Below are positions 43,025 through 51,982 of a stretch of DNA of 64,000 bases, piece after piece (positions within the stretch are counted from its first letter, which is position 1; each line of letters starts with the position of its first letter). The notes beneath the pieces were generated by a model. The model was not told the DNA's origin, searched no databases, and saw only the letters and a list, made by a program, of their open reading frames with translations. Both the position numbers and the translations under genes were made by a program. Origin of the DNA: Palsa-883 sp963847615. Its GTDB lineage: Bacteria > Pseudomonadota > Alphaproteobacteria > Acetobacterales > Acetobacteraceae. Where the stretch lies: the NCBI GenBank assembly GCA_963847615.1, contig CAWKAN010000015.1, positions 45,011-109,010 on the forward strand, written 5' to 3'.

Positions 43025-44881
43025 GTGCGCTCGTGAAACCGCCAGGTCAGCACGGTGGAAGTCCGTGCGGGAGGGTGTCGTAACTCCGTAGTCGAAGGTA
43101 ACTGCGTCGGCCAAGCGCAAGCAAGGCGGGGTGGGGAGCAACCGGAGACGAACCGACAGTCCGTAGGGTGACGAACCCGTTTCGGCGGGAGTCTGTGGCG
43201 AGCCTGCTCATGTATGGCGAAGCCTGGAAGCAACCTCTGGCGCTGCGACGACGGCGAAAGCGACCAGCGGACGGCTCACGTGGTTGGGGATGGAATGTCG
43301 GGACGGCAAGGCGGCGTAAGCGAGGAGACCTGGGGGCCCGGGTGAGCCTTCCAGGAGTCAGAGCCTTCATAGTACCGCAGCCGTGATGAACGGCGAAACG
43401 GCCGGGCAGCAAAACCGGCCCGAGGGAAGGGAGGTAGGAAGCTGGATGCGCGAGGTCTGGCATGGGGCAAGGGGAAGTTTCGGCAGTGTCCGAGAGGGCT
43501 AAGCAAGAGACAGACGCCACCGGCGGCGAGCGCCGCAAACTGTGGTGGGCAGAAGCCTCGGTGTGGACGGACCGCATGGTGTCGGCGCTGGAGAACGGCG
43601 TCCGAGGAGGCAAATGGTTCAGTTTGGTGGACAAGGTCATCCGGCCTTCGACCCTGGACGCGGCGTGGCAGAGGGTTGCGCGGAACAAGGGGGCAGCGGG
43701 TGTGGATGGCCAGGATACGGAGCGGTTCGCGCTGCAGGCGGAACGGTATCTGCAGGAACTCCGGAGCAGTTTGGCGGACGGCAGCTACCGGCCGCACCCG
43801 GTGAAACGGGTGGAGATCCCCAAAGGAGACGGCAAGACCCGTCCACTAGGGATCCCGGTGGTGAAGGACCGGATCGTGCAAGCGGCTCTGAAGATGGTCA
43901 TCGAGCCAATCTTTGAAGTGCAGTTCCGGCCGGGCAGCTACGGCTTCCGGCCGGGACGCGGCTGCAAGGATGCGCTGCGGGAAGTCGATCGGCTGCTGAA
44001 GGACGGCTACACCCACGTGGTGGACGCCGACCTGAAGGGCTACTTCGACAGCATCCCGCACAACCGGCTGATGGCCGCGGTGGCGGGTTCGATCAGCGAC
44101 GGCCGCGTGCTGGCGTTGATCGAGGGCTTTCTCCGCCAGGACATCATGAAGGACATGGAGCGCTGGCGGCCGACCGCCGGCACGCCCCAGGGGGCGGTGA
44201 TCTCGCCGCTGTTGGCCAACCTCTATCTGCACCCGCTCGATCTGCTGATGGAGCAGAGCGGGCGACGGATGGTGCGGTATGCCGACGACTTCGTGATCCT
44301 GTGCCGGACGCAAGCCGAGGCCCAGGCTGCCCTGCGCGACGTTGCGGCGTGGGTGGCGCAGAACGGGCTGATCCTCCATCCGGACAAGACGCGGATTGCT
44401 GACAGCCAACTGCCGGGGCAGGGGTTCGACTTCCTCGGCTACCGGTTCGAGGCGGGCCAGCGTCTTGTGCGCAAGAAGAGCCTGATGGCGCTCAAGGACA
44501 AGGTGAGGAGCCGGACGGGCCGTTCCCGGGGCGTCAGCCTGGGGCGGATCATCGACAACCTCAACCCGGTGCTGCGTGGCTGGTTCGGCTACTTCCAACA
44601 CGCCACGCCGGGTGTCTTCCGCGCCATCGACGGCCTCGTCCGCAGACGGTTGCGCGCCATCCTGCGCAAGCAGGAGAAGCGGCCCGGCTTCGGGAAATGC
44701 CAAGCCGATCACCAACGCTGGCCAAATGCCTTCTTCGCTCGGCGCGGGCTGTTCACCCTACAGACTGCTCACGCACAGGCGAGACACTCCCGATGAGGAA
44801 ACCAGCAACTGGAGAGCCGTGTGCGGGAGAACCGCACGCACGGTTCGGAGGGCGGGGAGGTAGCGCCTTCCCGACCCCTAT
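43025..44881 (+). mobile_element. Group II intron with reverse transcriptase
   Basis: A 1.86-kb retroelement. The 5' end GTGCGCTCGTGAAACC matches the GUGCG consensus. The leader carries a folded ribozyme domain I-III region, an ORF lies in domain IV, and domain V is recognisable at about 44815-44847 as GAGCCGTGTGCGGGAGAACC followed by GCACGCACGGTTC. Domain VI and the 3' end follow (GGGGAGGTAGCGCCTTCCC, then CCCTAT with the final AY). The 3' boundary may be off by one or two bases. It appears complete and in the same orientation as the upstream dioxygenase gene. Confidence 0.9.
43462..44796 (+). CDS. ltrA: Group II intron-encoded reverse transcriptase/maturase
   Basis: A 444-residue protein with RT domains in order: RT0/1 around AWQRVARNKGAAGVDGQDTE, KRVEIPKGDGKTRPLGIP, GFRPGRGCKDAL, VVDADLKGYFDSIPH, TPQGAVISPLLANLYL and the catalytic YADD in MVRYADDFVILC. 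The thumb/maturase domain X follows (LNPVLRGWFGYFQHATPGVF). It ends at RPGFGKCQADHQRW and has no HNH endonuclease domain, so retrohoming would depend on a primer from replication or a nick. It promotes splicing and mobility of its own intron. Confidence 0.94.
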   Translation: MGQGEVSAVSERAKQETDATGGERRKLWWAEASVWTDRMVSALENGVRGGKWFSLVDKVIRPSTLDAAWQRVARNKGAAGVDGQDTERFALQAERYLQELRSSLADGSYRPHPVKRVEIPKGDGKTRPLGIPVVKDRIVQAALKMVIEPIFEVQFRPGSYGFRPGRGCKDALREVDRLLKDGYTHVVDADLKGYFDSIPHNRLMAAVAGSISDGRVLALIEGFLRQDIMKDMERWRPTAGTPQGAVISPLLANLYLHPLDLLMEQSGRRMVRYADDFVILCRTQAEAQAALRDVAAWVAQNGLILHPDKTRIADSQLPGQGFDFLGYRFEAGQRLVRKKSLMALKDKVRSRTGRSRGVSLGRIIDNLNPVLRGWFGYFQHATPGVFRAIDGLVRRRLRAILRKQEKRPGFGKCQADHQRWPNAFFARRGLFTLQTAHAQARHSR

Positions 44882-44947
44882 CGATGCGGGCACGGCCGGC
44901 GAGTCGATCATTCGGACACCCGGTATGACACCCTGCGTCGGGAACCT

Positions 44948-45065
44948 GCGTAGGGCGGAACAGCGCAGCGCATTCCGCCAGTTGCGGCGACGGCAAGAGA
45001 TCCGCGGCAAGCGCGCGGCAATGCGTTGCGAGAGGCGGACTGCGCTGCGCTGTTCCGCCCTACGC
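44948..45065. repeat. CGTAGGGCGGA-family inverted pair
   Basis: Two 32-bp arms (44948-44979 and 45034-45065), 31 of 32 positions complementary, beginning GCGTAGGGCGGAACAGCGCA and separated by 54 bp. The arms belong to the same family as the hpnG/xerD palindrome. The right arm abuts a 15-bp tandem repeat exactly at its end. Confidence 0.88.
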
Positions 45066-45125
45066 ATGATTTGCCACGGAATGATTTGCCAGCGAATGGT
45101 TTGCCAGAGAATGATTTGAACGCGG
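45066..45125. repeat. 15-bp tandem repeat, intergenic
   Basis: Four 15-bp units: ATGATTTGCCACGGA, ATGATTTGCCAGCGA, ATGGTTTGCCAGAGA and ATGATTTGAACGCGG. On the minus strand they would read as five-residue units (FRGKS, FAGKP, FSGKP), but no supported gene covers them. They lie directly before the YaiI gene and are AT-richer than the surroundings. Confidence 0.88.
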
Positions 45126-45133
45126 CATATCCC

Positions 45134-45598
45134 ATGACCGACATCTATGTGGACGCGGATGCCTGCCCGGTGCGCGAGGAAATCTATCGCGTCGCCACGC
45201 GGCTTGGCTTGCGCGTGTTCATGGTGTCCAACGGGTCGCGCCCGATCCGCCCGCCCGGCCTGCCCAACGTCCACATGATCATCGTCGGGGCGGGCGCCGA
45301 TATCGCCGACGACTGGATCGCCGAGCGGATCACGCAAGCCGATGTCTGCGTCACCGCCGACATTCCGCTGGCGGCACGATGCCTGGCCAAAGGCGCACAC
45401 GCCCTGGCGCACACCGGCAGGCATTGGACCCCGGACAATATCGGCAATGCGCTGGCCGGGCGCGCGGTCGCGCAGCATATGCGCGAGATCGGCATGACCA
45501 CCGGCGGGCCGGCGCCGCTGGCGCGCGCCGACCGGTCGCGCTTCCTCGGCGCGCTGGATCAGGCGGTGCGGATGGCCGCCGCGCGGCCGGGGGCGTAG
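45134..45598 (+). CDS. yaiI: YaiI/YqxD family (DUF188) protein
   Basis: A 154-residue cytosolic protein with the DUF188 signature: IYVDADACPVREEIYRVATR, MIIVGAGADIADDWIAERI and CVTADIPLAARCLAKGAHAL, all acidic residues of a PIN-like fold. Function is unknown; a nuclease-like role is often assumed from the fold. ATG 45134 follows the tandem repeat by eight bases, so the repeat lies where the ribosome site would be. Its 3' end overlaps the convergent MFS gene by 40 bases. Confidence 0.9.
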   Translation: MTDIYVDADACPVREEIYRVATRLGLRVFMVSNGSRPIRPPGLPNVHMIIVGAGADIADDWIAERITQADVCVTADIPLAARCLAKGAHALAHTGRHWTPDNIGNALAGRAVAQHMREIGMTTGGPAPLARADRSRFLGALDQAVRMAAARPGA

Positions 45599-46854
45599 GG
45601 CTCGATCGGCTTGCGCGTCATCAGCAGGGTGATCGCCGCTCCGGTCAGTCCCAGTATGCCGACCACCGCGAAGGCGCCGTTGAAGCCGCCGGTCAGCGCC
45701 AGCACGTAGCCGGTGACGATCGGTGCCATCACGCCGAACGAATTCCCGCCCAGCACCGTGATGCTGGTCACCTTGCCGATATCGGCCCGGTTGCGCACCA
45801 GATCGGTCACCAATGCGAAGTTCAGCGCGCTGCCGGCCGAGCCCGCCGAGCGGGCCAGCGCCAGCACGGCCACGATCGCCCACAGACTGTCGAGGAACGG
45901 CACCAGCAGGATGCTGCCCACGGTGATCATCAGCACGGCCAGCATCACCCGCCGCTGTCCGGTGTGCACGGTATCATGCGTCAGCAGCCGATCGCTCAGC
46001 AGGCCCAGCAGCACCGCCATCACCATCGCGGTGCCGAACGGCACGGCGGTCAGCATGCCGGCGTTCAGCAACGACAGGCCCTTGGCCCGCTGCAGGTAGC
46101 TGGGCAGCCAGGTCAGCAGCATGTAGTTGCCATAGACCTCGCAGCCCTGGGTCAGGAACAGGCCCCAGACGGTGCGCAATCCCAACAGGTGGCGCAGCGG
46201 CGAGGCGGACCGTTCCGCCTCCGACGGCGCCACCGCGCCATCGCGCCGGCGCAGGATCGTGTCGCGTTCCTCGGGGCGCAGCCAGCGCACGCGCTCGGGC
46301 TGGTTGAACAGCGCAAGCCAGGCCAGCAGCCAGATGAAGCCGATCGATCCGGCAGCGAGAAATCCGGCGCGCCAGCCCAGCCGGCTTACCACCGCGGCGA
46401 TCGCCATCGCGCCGAACGCCGGGCCGGCGGCGGCACCGGCACTGAACACGGCGTTGGCAAGGCCGCGCTCGGAGGCCGGGAACCACTCGCGGATCACCCG
46501 GTTGGAGGCGGGCCAGCTGGTCGATTCGCCCATGCCCATCACCACCCGCGACCCAACCAGGAAGCCGAAGCTGGTCGAGAAGCCGGTCAGCACCGTCGCC
46601 GCCGACCACAGCCCGATGCCGGCGGCATTGACGATCTTGCCGCCGAACCGATCGACCAGCAGGCCGACCGGCAACAGGCAGAGCACATACATCCACAGGA
46701 AGGACGACAGCAGATAGCCCATCTGCACCGGCGACAGGCCGAACTCGAGGGAGATCGGCCGGGCGGCGACGGACAGGGCGACGCGGTCGGCGTAGTTGAT
46801 CGTGGTCAGGGTGAACAGGAAAACCAGGATCCACACCCGGCGATAGTTCATCAT
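45559..46854 (-). CDS. MFS transporter, anion:cation symporter (ACS) type
   Basis: A 431-residue, 12-helix major facilitator with ACS-family patterns: TLTTINYADRVALSVAARPI, SSFLWMYVLCLLPVGLLVDR, VVMGMGESTSWPASNRVIRE and WFPASERGLANAVFSAG. ACS carriers move organic anions such as sugar acids, phthalate or hydroxy acids with protons. The double ATG at 46854 is the start; a more upstream frame is repeat-free but unsupported. Only 115 bp separates it from the LLM oxidoreductase gene on the same strand, so they may act in one catabolic route. Confidence 0.9.
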   Translation of the reverse strand: MMNYRRVWILVFLFTLTTINYADRVALSVAARPISLEFGLSPVQMGYLLSSFLWMYVLCLLPVGLLVDRFGGKIVNAAGIGLWSAATVLTGFSTSFGFLVGSRVVMGMGESTSWPASNRVIREWFPASERGLANAVFSAGAAAGPAFGAMAIAAVVSRLGWRAGFLAAGSIGFIWLLAWLALFNQPERVRWLRPEERDTILRRRDGAVAPSEAERSASPLRHLLGLRTVWGLFLTQGCEVYGNYMLLTWLPSYLQRAKGLSLLNAGMLTAVPFGTAMVMAVLLGLLSDRLLTHDTVHTGQRRVMLAVLMITVGSILLVPFLDSLWAIVAVLALARSAGSAGSALNFALVTDLVRNRADIGKVTSITVLGGNSFGVMAPIVTGYVLALTGGFNGAFAVVGILGLTGAAITLLMTRKPIEPYAPGRAAAIRTA

Positions 46855-46969
46855 CGTTCCTTCGCAGCGTCGCCTTGGGCGGTCGTTGCCGCCCGGCGCC
46901 AACATGGTTTGCCTTCCTCGTTGCGCACATGCTGCGCCGAGTGCGCACCGCCGGCAAGCCGCGCGCCGG

Positions 46970-47953
46970 TCAGCCGACGAAGGGCAGCACCTCCTCGGTC
47001 AGCCGGCGGAACTGGGCCATCGCGTCGCCCATCGTCGCCAGCCGGAAGGTGATGCGGTTGCAGCCGCAATCGGCGTAGCGGCGAAGCTGGGCGATGCAGT
47101 CGCCGGGCGATCCATAACTCAGCCAGGCCTCCAGCCGCTGCTTGGTGTAGTTCGCGCCGTAATAGAGATCGAGGTAGCGCTTGGCATCCGCCAGCGCCGC
47201 GTCGGCATCCTCGTTGATATTGATATGGTGGCACAGCACGTTGTCGAACCGCATCGTGTCGCGGCCGGCATCCTGGGCCGCCGCCAGGATCGTCTCCCAT
47301 CCGGCACGAAACCCCGCCGGACCGACCGAGTGCGTCATCCAGCCGTCGGCCAGACGTCCGACGCGGCGCAGCGCCAGGGGCGATCCGCCTTCCGTCGCCT
47401 GGCCGTTCGCCAGCCTGCCGGCATTGCTGGTGAGCCAGATCGGGCAGGGCGACTGCACCGGCTTCGGCTCCAGCGTGATGCCGGCGAAACGAAGGAAGGC
47501 GCCCTCGAAGGCGACGTTGTCCTGCGTCCACAGGTGGCGCAGCGCGGCGATGTTCTCGATCATGCGGCCGCGCCGCTCGCCGGGCGGGATGCCCATCGCG
47601 GTGGTCTCCGCCTCCCACGCCGGGCCCGCGCCGCCGCCGGCGCAGACCGACAGCCGGGTGCGCCCCGCCGACAGCACGTCGAGCGAGGCCCACTCATAGG
47701 CGAACACCCGCGGGTCGCGCAGCGCGAAGGAGCCCATGCAGGCGGGGCCGAGCAGCACGCGGGCGGTGCGTCCGGCGATGGCGGCAAGCAGGGTCAGCGC
47801 GTCCAGCCGCCGGTTCACGAACAGCGCGTCGCCGACCCAGATCGAATCCAGCAGCGGACACGCCTCGATCGCGTCGGTCAGCGCCAGCAGGTGCTTGACG
47901 GTCGTGAGGCCCAGCAGGATGCCGCGGTTGGCAAGCGTGATGCCGAACCGCAT
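46970..47953 (-). CDS. LLM-class flavin-dependent oxidoreductase
   Basis: A 327-residue luciferase-like protein beginning MRFGITLANRGILLGLTTVK. Further motifs are LDSIWVGDALFVNRRLDALT, FAYEWASLDVLSAGRTRLSV and the C-terminal CNRITFRLATMGDAM. It differs clearly from the LLM protein at 6716 (about family-level similarity only). The substrate and flavin type are not predictable. The small membrane protein gene ends five bases upstream. Confidence 0.87.
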   Translation of the reverse strand: MRFGITLANRGILLGLTTVKHLLALTDAIEACPLLDSIWVGDALFVNRRLDALTLLAAIAGRTARVLLGPACMGSFALRDPRVFAYEWASLDVLSAGRTRLSVCAGGGAGPAWEAETTAMGIPPGERRGRMIENIAALRHLWTQDNVAFEGAFLRFAGITLEPKPVQSPCPIWLTSNAGRLANGQATEGGSPLALRRVGRLADGWMTHSVGPAGFRAGWETILAAAQDAGRDTMRFDNVLCHHININEDADAALADAKRYLDLYYGANYTKQRLEAWLSYGSPGDCIAQLRRYADCGCNRITFRLATMGDAMAQFRRLTEEVLPFVG

Positions 47954-47957
47954 GGCG

Positions 47958-48158
47958 CTACAATTGTCCGGCCAGACGCCGCGCCAGCAGCCAGCCGGGG
48001 ATCGCCGAGACCGGCGCGCCCGGCAGCAGCAGCAGCCAACCATGCGGCTCGCCGTTCATGATCATGCTCATGCCGATGCCCAGCATCATGCCGCCCACCA
48101 GGGAGCCGATGACGCCGGCGGAGACGCCGAGCCAGATGATGTCCGCGCGCGTGATCAT
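47958..48158 (-). CDS. Small two-helix membrane protein
   Basis: A 66-residue protein, MITRADIIWLGVSAGVIGSL followed by a Gly/Met-rich helix (VGGMMLGIGMSMIMNGEPHG) and a second helix (WLLLLPGAPVSAIPGWLLAR). The ATG was chosen because it leads directly into the first helix. It is spaced five bases before the LLM gene, so the two are probably co-transcribed. No family recognised. The frame seems real from its codon use and hydrophobic pattern, but evidence is modest. Confidence 0.6.
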   Translation of the reverse strand: MITRADIIWLGVSAGVIGSLVGGMMLGIGMSMIMNGEPHGWLLLLPGAPVSAIPGWLLARRLAGQL

Positions 48159-48267
48159 GGCGGAGTGGTATGGCGGGACGCGCGCGGGCACAAGCCCGCG
48201 CTCGGCCCACGGCCTGGCGGCGTGTCGGACATGCCGCCGCCGGGTGCCGGACCTGCGGCGCTTGCGG

Positions 48268-48630
48268 TCAGACCACCTTGCCCGCCTGGGCCGCGGCGAA
48301 CTGGTCGTACGCCTCGACCGCCTGTGCGGCATACATCACCGACGGGCCGGCCCCCATGTAGACCGCCATCCCCATCGTTTCCATCAGCTCGTCGCGCGTC
48401 GCCCCTTGCTGCACCGCGCTCTCGGCGTGAAACGCCACGCAGGCGTCACAGCGCAGCGCCACCGAGATGCCGAGGGCGATCAGCTCCTTGGTCTTGCGGT
48501 CCAGCGCCTTGGCTTCCAGCGCGGCCCGCGCGATCGCGGAAAATCCCTTCATCACCTCCGGCGTGCCCGCGCGCAGCTCTTTGATCGCGGGCATCAGTCC
48601 GGCGGCCAACTCCGGCCAGTTCTTGTGCAT
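48268..48630 (-). CDS. Carboxymuconolactone decarboxylase/AhpD-like protein
   Basis: A 120-residue AhpD-like protein with the redox motif Cys61-x-x-Cys64 and the downstream His in LRCDACVAFHAESAVQQGAT, preceded by DRKTKELIALGISVA. These proteins use the CxxC pair as disulfide reductases or peroxidases. Its position after the RND/adaptor/rhodanese genes suggests a redox role in that cluster. The start at 48630 gives the expected family length; 83 bp separates it from the pump gene. Confidence 0.9.
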   Translation of the reverse strand: MHKNWPELAAGLMPAIKELRAGTPEVMKGFSAIARAALEAKALDRKTKELIALGISVALRCDACVAFHAESAVQQGATRDELMETMGMAVYMGAGPSVMYAAQAVEAYDQFAAAQAGKVV

Positions 48631-48713
48631 CTCGGCACCTCCGGTTGCGCGAGGGACCTTGTCGCCGCGCCGGCCCCATCGCGCATTGATACGGATCAAG
48701 CGGCGGGGCCTGG

Positions 48714-51700
48714 CTATTGCGGCGCCACGCGGTCGGCGTCGCGCAGCACGACGTAGATCGCCGGGATCACCAGAACGGTCAGCAGCGTCGATGACGCCAG
48801 CCCGAACAGCAGCGAGATCGCCAGGCCCTGGAAGATCGGGTCGGTCAGGATCGTTGCGGCACCGATCATCGCCGACAGCGCGGTCAGCAGGATCGGGCGG
48901 AAGCGGATCGCCCCAGCGTCCAGCAGCACCTCGCGCAGGCTGCGCCCGGCGGTCCGTCCGTGGCGGACGAAGTCCACCAGCAGGATCGAGTTGCGCACGA
49001 TGATCCCGGCCAGCGCGATGAAGCCGATCATCGAGGTGGCGGTGAACGGCGCATGGAACAGCCAGTGCCCCGGCACGATGCCGATCAGCGTCAGCGGGAT
49101 CGGCGTCAGGATCACCAGCGGCACTTTGAAGCTGCGGAACTGCGCCACCACCAGGATGTAGATGCCCAGCATCGCCACGGCGAACGCCGCCCCCATGTCG
49201 CGGAAGGTGACATAGGTGATCTCCCACTCGCCGTCCCACAGCAGCGTCGGGCGCGATTTGTCGGTGGGCTGGCCGCGCAAGCTGATGGCGGGCTTCGCCA
49301 GCTTGCCCCAGTCGTGCCGCGCGATCGTCTTGTCCACCGCCAGCATGCCGTAGATCGGCGCCTCGAACGCGCCGGCCAACTCGCCCATCACCATGTCGGC
49401 GAAGTGCCCATCGCGGCGGAACAGCACCGGGGTGCCGAGCTCCTTCTCCGCCCGCACCACCTCGCCCAGTTCCACCACCGTCTTGCTGCCGGGCACGGTA
49501 TTGGCCGGCACCGGCGTCGAGGCCAAGCGGGTATCCCAGCTCAGATCGCGCTTCGGCAATCCAACGACGATGGCGATCGGATCGCGTTCCGCGCCGCGGT
49601 ACGAGTAGCCGACCGGCACGCCGCCGAACAGCGCCTGGATGGTGTCGTAGACGTCGCTCTGCTCGACACCGAAATATTCCAACTGGTCCTGATCGATGCT
49701 GATGCGCAGCCGCGGACGCGGATGGCCGTAGGAGTCGGTGACATCGACGATATACGGCACCGACTTGAACAGCGCCTTGACCTCCTGCGCCACCGCCATC
49801 CGGGTTTTGGCGTCCGGCCCATAGATCTCGGCCAGCAGCGTCGCCAGCACCGGCGGGCCGGGCGGCACCTCGACCACTTGCAGCGTGCTGCCCTCCGGCA
49901 GTTTTAGCGCACGCAGACGCTGGCGCAGATCGAGCGCGATGGCGTGGCTGCTGCGCTGCCGCGCGCTCTTGTCGGTCAGGTTGAGCTGCAAGTCGCCCAG
50001 CTCCGGCGATTGGCGCATATAGTAGTGCCGCACCAGGCCATTGAAGTTGAACGGCGCCGCGGTGCCGGCGTAGGCCTGCACCGAGCGCAACTCGGGCAGC
50101 GCGCGGGCGATGCGCGCGGCGGCGAACAGTGCCCGCTCGGTGTCCTCCAGGCTGCTGCCCTCCGGCAGGTTGACCTCCACCGCCAGCTCGGACTTGTTGT
50201 CGAACGGCAACAGCTTGACGGTGACGTTCTCGGTGTAGAACAGCGTGCAGGCGGCGATGGTGGCGAGGCCGACGCCGATCAAGAAGCTCCAGGCGCGGGT
50301 CCGCGTGCGCAGCAGCGGCGTGGCGACGGCGCGGTAGAGCCGCCCCAGCCGGCCCTCGTGGTGCGCCGCCAGGTCGTGTTCCATGCCCGGCGACGCCGCC
50401 GGCAGCCATTCCGCTTCCTCAGCGATCCGCGCCGCCGCGTCCGCGCCAGGCGTTCCGGGTGCAGGCGGCACATCAGCCAGGGTGCCACCACCATGGCGAC
50501 GAAGAACGAGAACAGCATCGCCGCCGAGGCATTGGCCGGAATCGGCGCCATGTACGGCCCCATCAGCCCGGAGACGAACAGCATCGGCAGCAGCGCCGCG
50601 ATCACCGTCAGCGTGGCAACCACGGTCGGGTTGCCGACCTCGGCCACCGCCTCGATCGCCCCCTGCATGCGCGATCGTCCATCGCGCATGGCCCAGTGGC
50701 GGGCGATGTTCTCCACCACCACGATCGCGTCGTCCACCAGGATGCCGATGGCGAAGATCAGCGCGAACAGGCTGACGCGGTTGATCGTGTAGCCCATCAG
50801 CTCGGCCGACAGCAGCGTCAGCAGGATGGTGGTGGGGATCACCACCAGGGTCACCACTGCTTCGCGCCAGCCGACCGCGAAAGCGATCAGCACCACGATG
50901 GACACCGTGGCGAGGCCGAGATGAAACAGCAGCTCGTTCGCCTTGTCGTTCGCCGTCTTGCCGTAGTTGCGGGTGACCTGCACGCTGATATCGGACGGGA
51001 TCAGCCGGCCCTCCAGCGCGTGCACGCGCGCGACGATGTCGCCTGCCACCACCACGGCGTTCGAGCCGGCGCGCTTGGCTAGCGCCAGGCTGACCGCCGG
51101 CACGCGGTGCCATCCCTCTGCCGAAGGCGTCAGGTCCCACACCCTGGCGTCCGCCGTGCTGGGGCCGATCACCACCTGCGCCACGTCGCGCACATAGACC
51201 GGGCGGCCGTCGCGCGTGGTCAGCAGCAGCAGGCCGATGTCCGGCACGCCGCGCAGCGTCTGCCCGGCGGCCAGGGTGCGCGTCAGGCCGGCGTCGCGCA
51301 CCGTGCCGGCGACGAACTCGCTGTTGGCGCCGCGCACCTTGGCGATGAGCTGCTGCAAGGTGACGCCGAACAGCGACAGTTTTTCCGGGTCCGGCTCGAC
51401 CCGGATCTGCTCCGCCCCGGTACCGACCAGGTAGGAGGTGCCGATATCAGGCACCTTGACCATTTCGGTGCGCAGTTTCGTCGCCAGGTCGTACAGGTCA
51501 TGGTCGGTCCAGCGCGCCGCCGCCGCTGGCTTCGGCGACAGCGTCAGCACCACCGTCGCCACGTCATTGATGCCGTGGCCGACCACCAGCGGCTCCGGGA
51601 TGCCGATCGGGATCTTGTCCAGGTTGGCGCGGATCTTGTCGTTGACCCGCAGCACCGCGTCGTCCTCGTTGGTGCCGACGACGAAGCGCACGGTGACCAC

Positions 51701-51982
51701 CGCCCGGTCGTCCTGCGTCTGGCTGTAGACGTGCTCCACGCCGGGGATCGGCTTGACGATCGCCTCCAGCGGCTTGGTCACCAGTTCGACCGCGTCAGGC
51801 GCCGCCAGCCCGTTCGCCTGCACGATGATGTCGACCATCGGCACGTGGATCTGCGGCTCCTCCTCGCGCGGGATGGTCAGCAGCGCGAGCAGGCCGGCGG
51901 CGAGGGCGGCCAGCAGGAACAGCGGCGTCAGCGGCGAGCGGATCGTCGCGCGCGTCAGCCGGCCGGACAGGCCGAGGTTCAT
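48714..51982 (-). CDS. RND efflux permease, frameshift near 50450
   Basis: About 1090 residues across two frames. The first half (from ATG 51982) shows TIPREEEPQIHVPMVDIIVQ, the central helix motif FAIGILVDDAIVVVENIARH and stops matching after CRLHPERLA. The second half resumes with ADAAARIAEEAEWLPAASPG and carries the second porter domain and FVRHGRTAGRSLREVLLDAG, GAATILTDPIFQGLAISLLF. One missing base near CTGGCGCGGACG accounts for the break. The pump expels small molecules across the envelope with the adaptor at 51979, whose stop overlaps its start by four bases. No outer-membrane partner gene is present. Confidence 0.85.

Noticed and set aside
45066..45125. CRISPR-like array
   Set aside because: The 15-bp units are directly adjacent, with no spacers, and no cas genes are present.
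44908..45144. Short minus-strand protein with FRGKS pentads over the 15-bp repeats
   Set aside because: The frame depends on the repeat and on the palindrome arms, has no ribosome site and no conserved core; treated as intergenic repeat.
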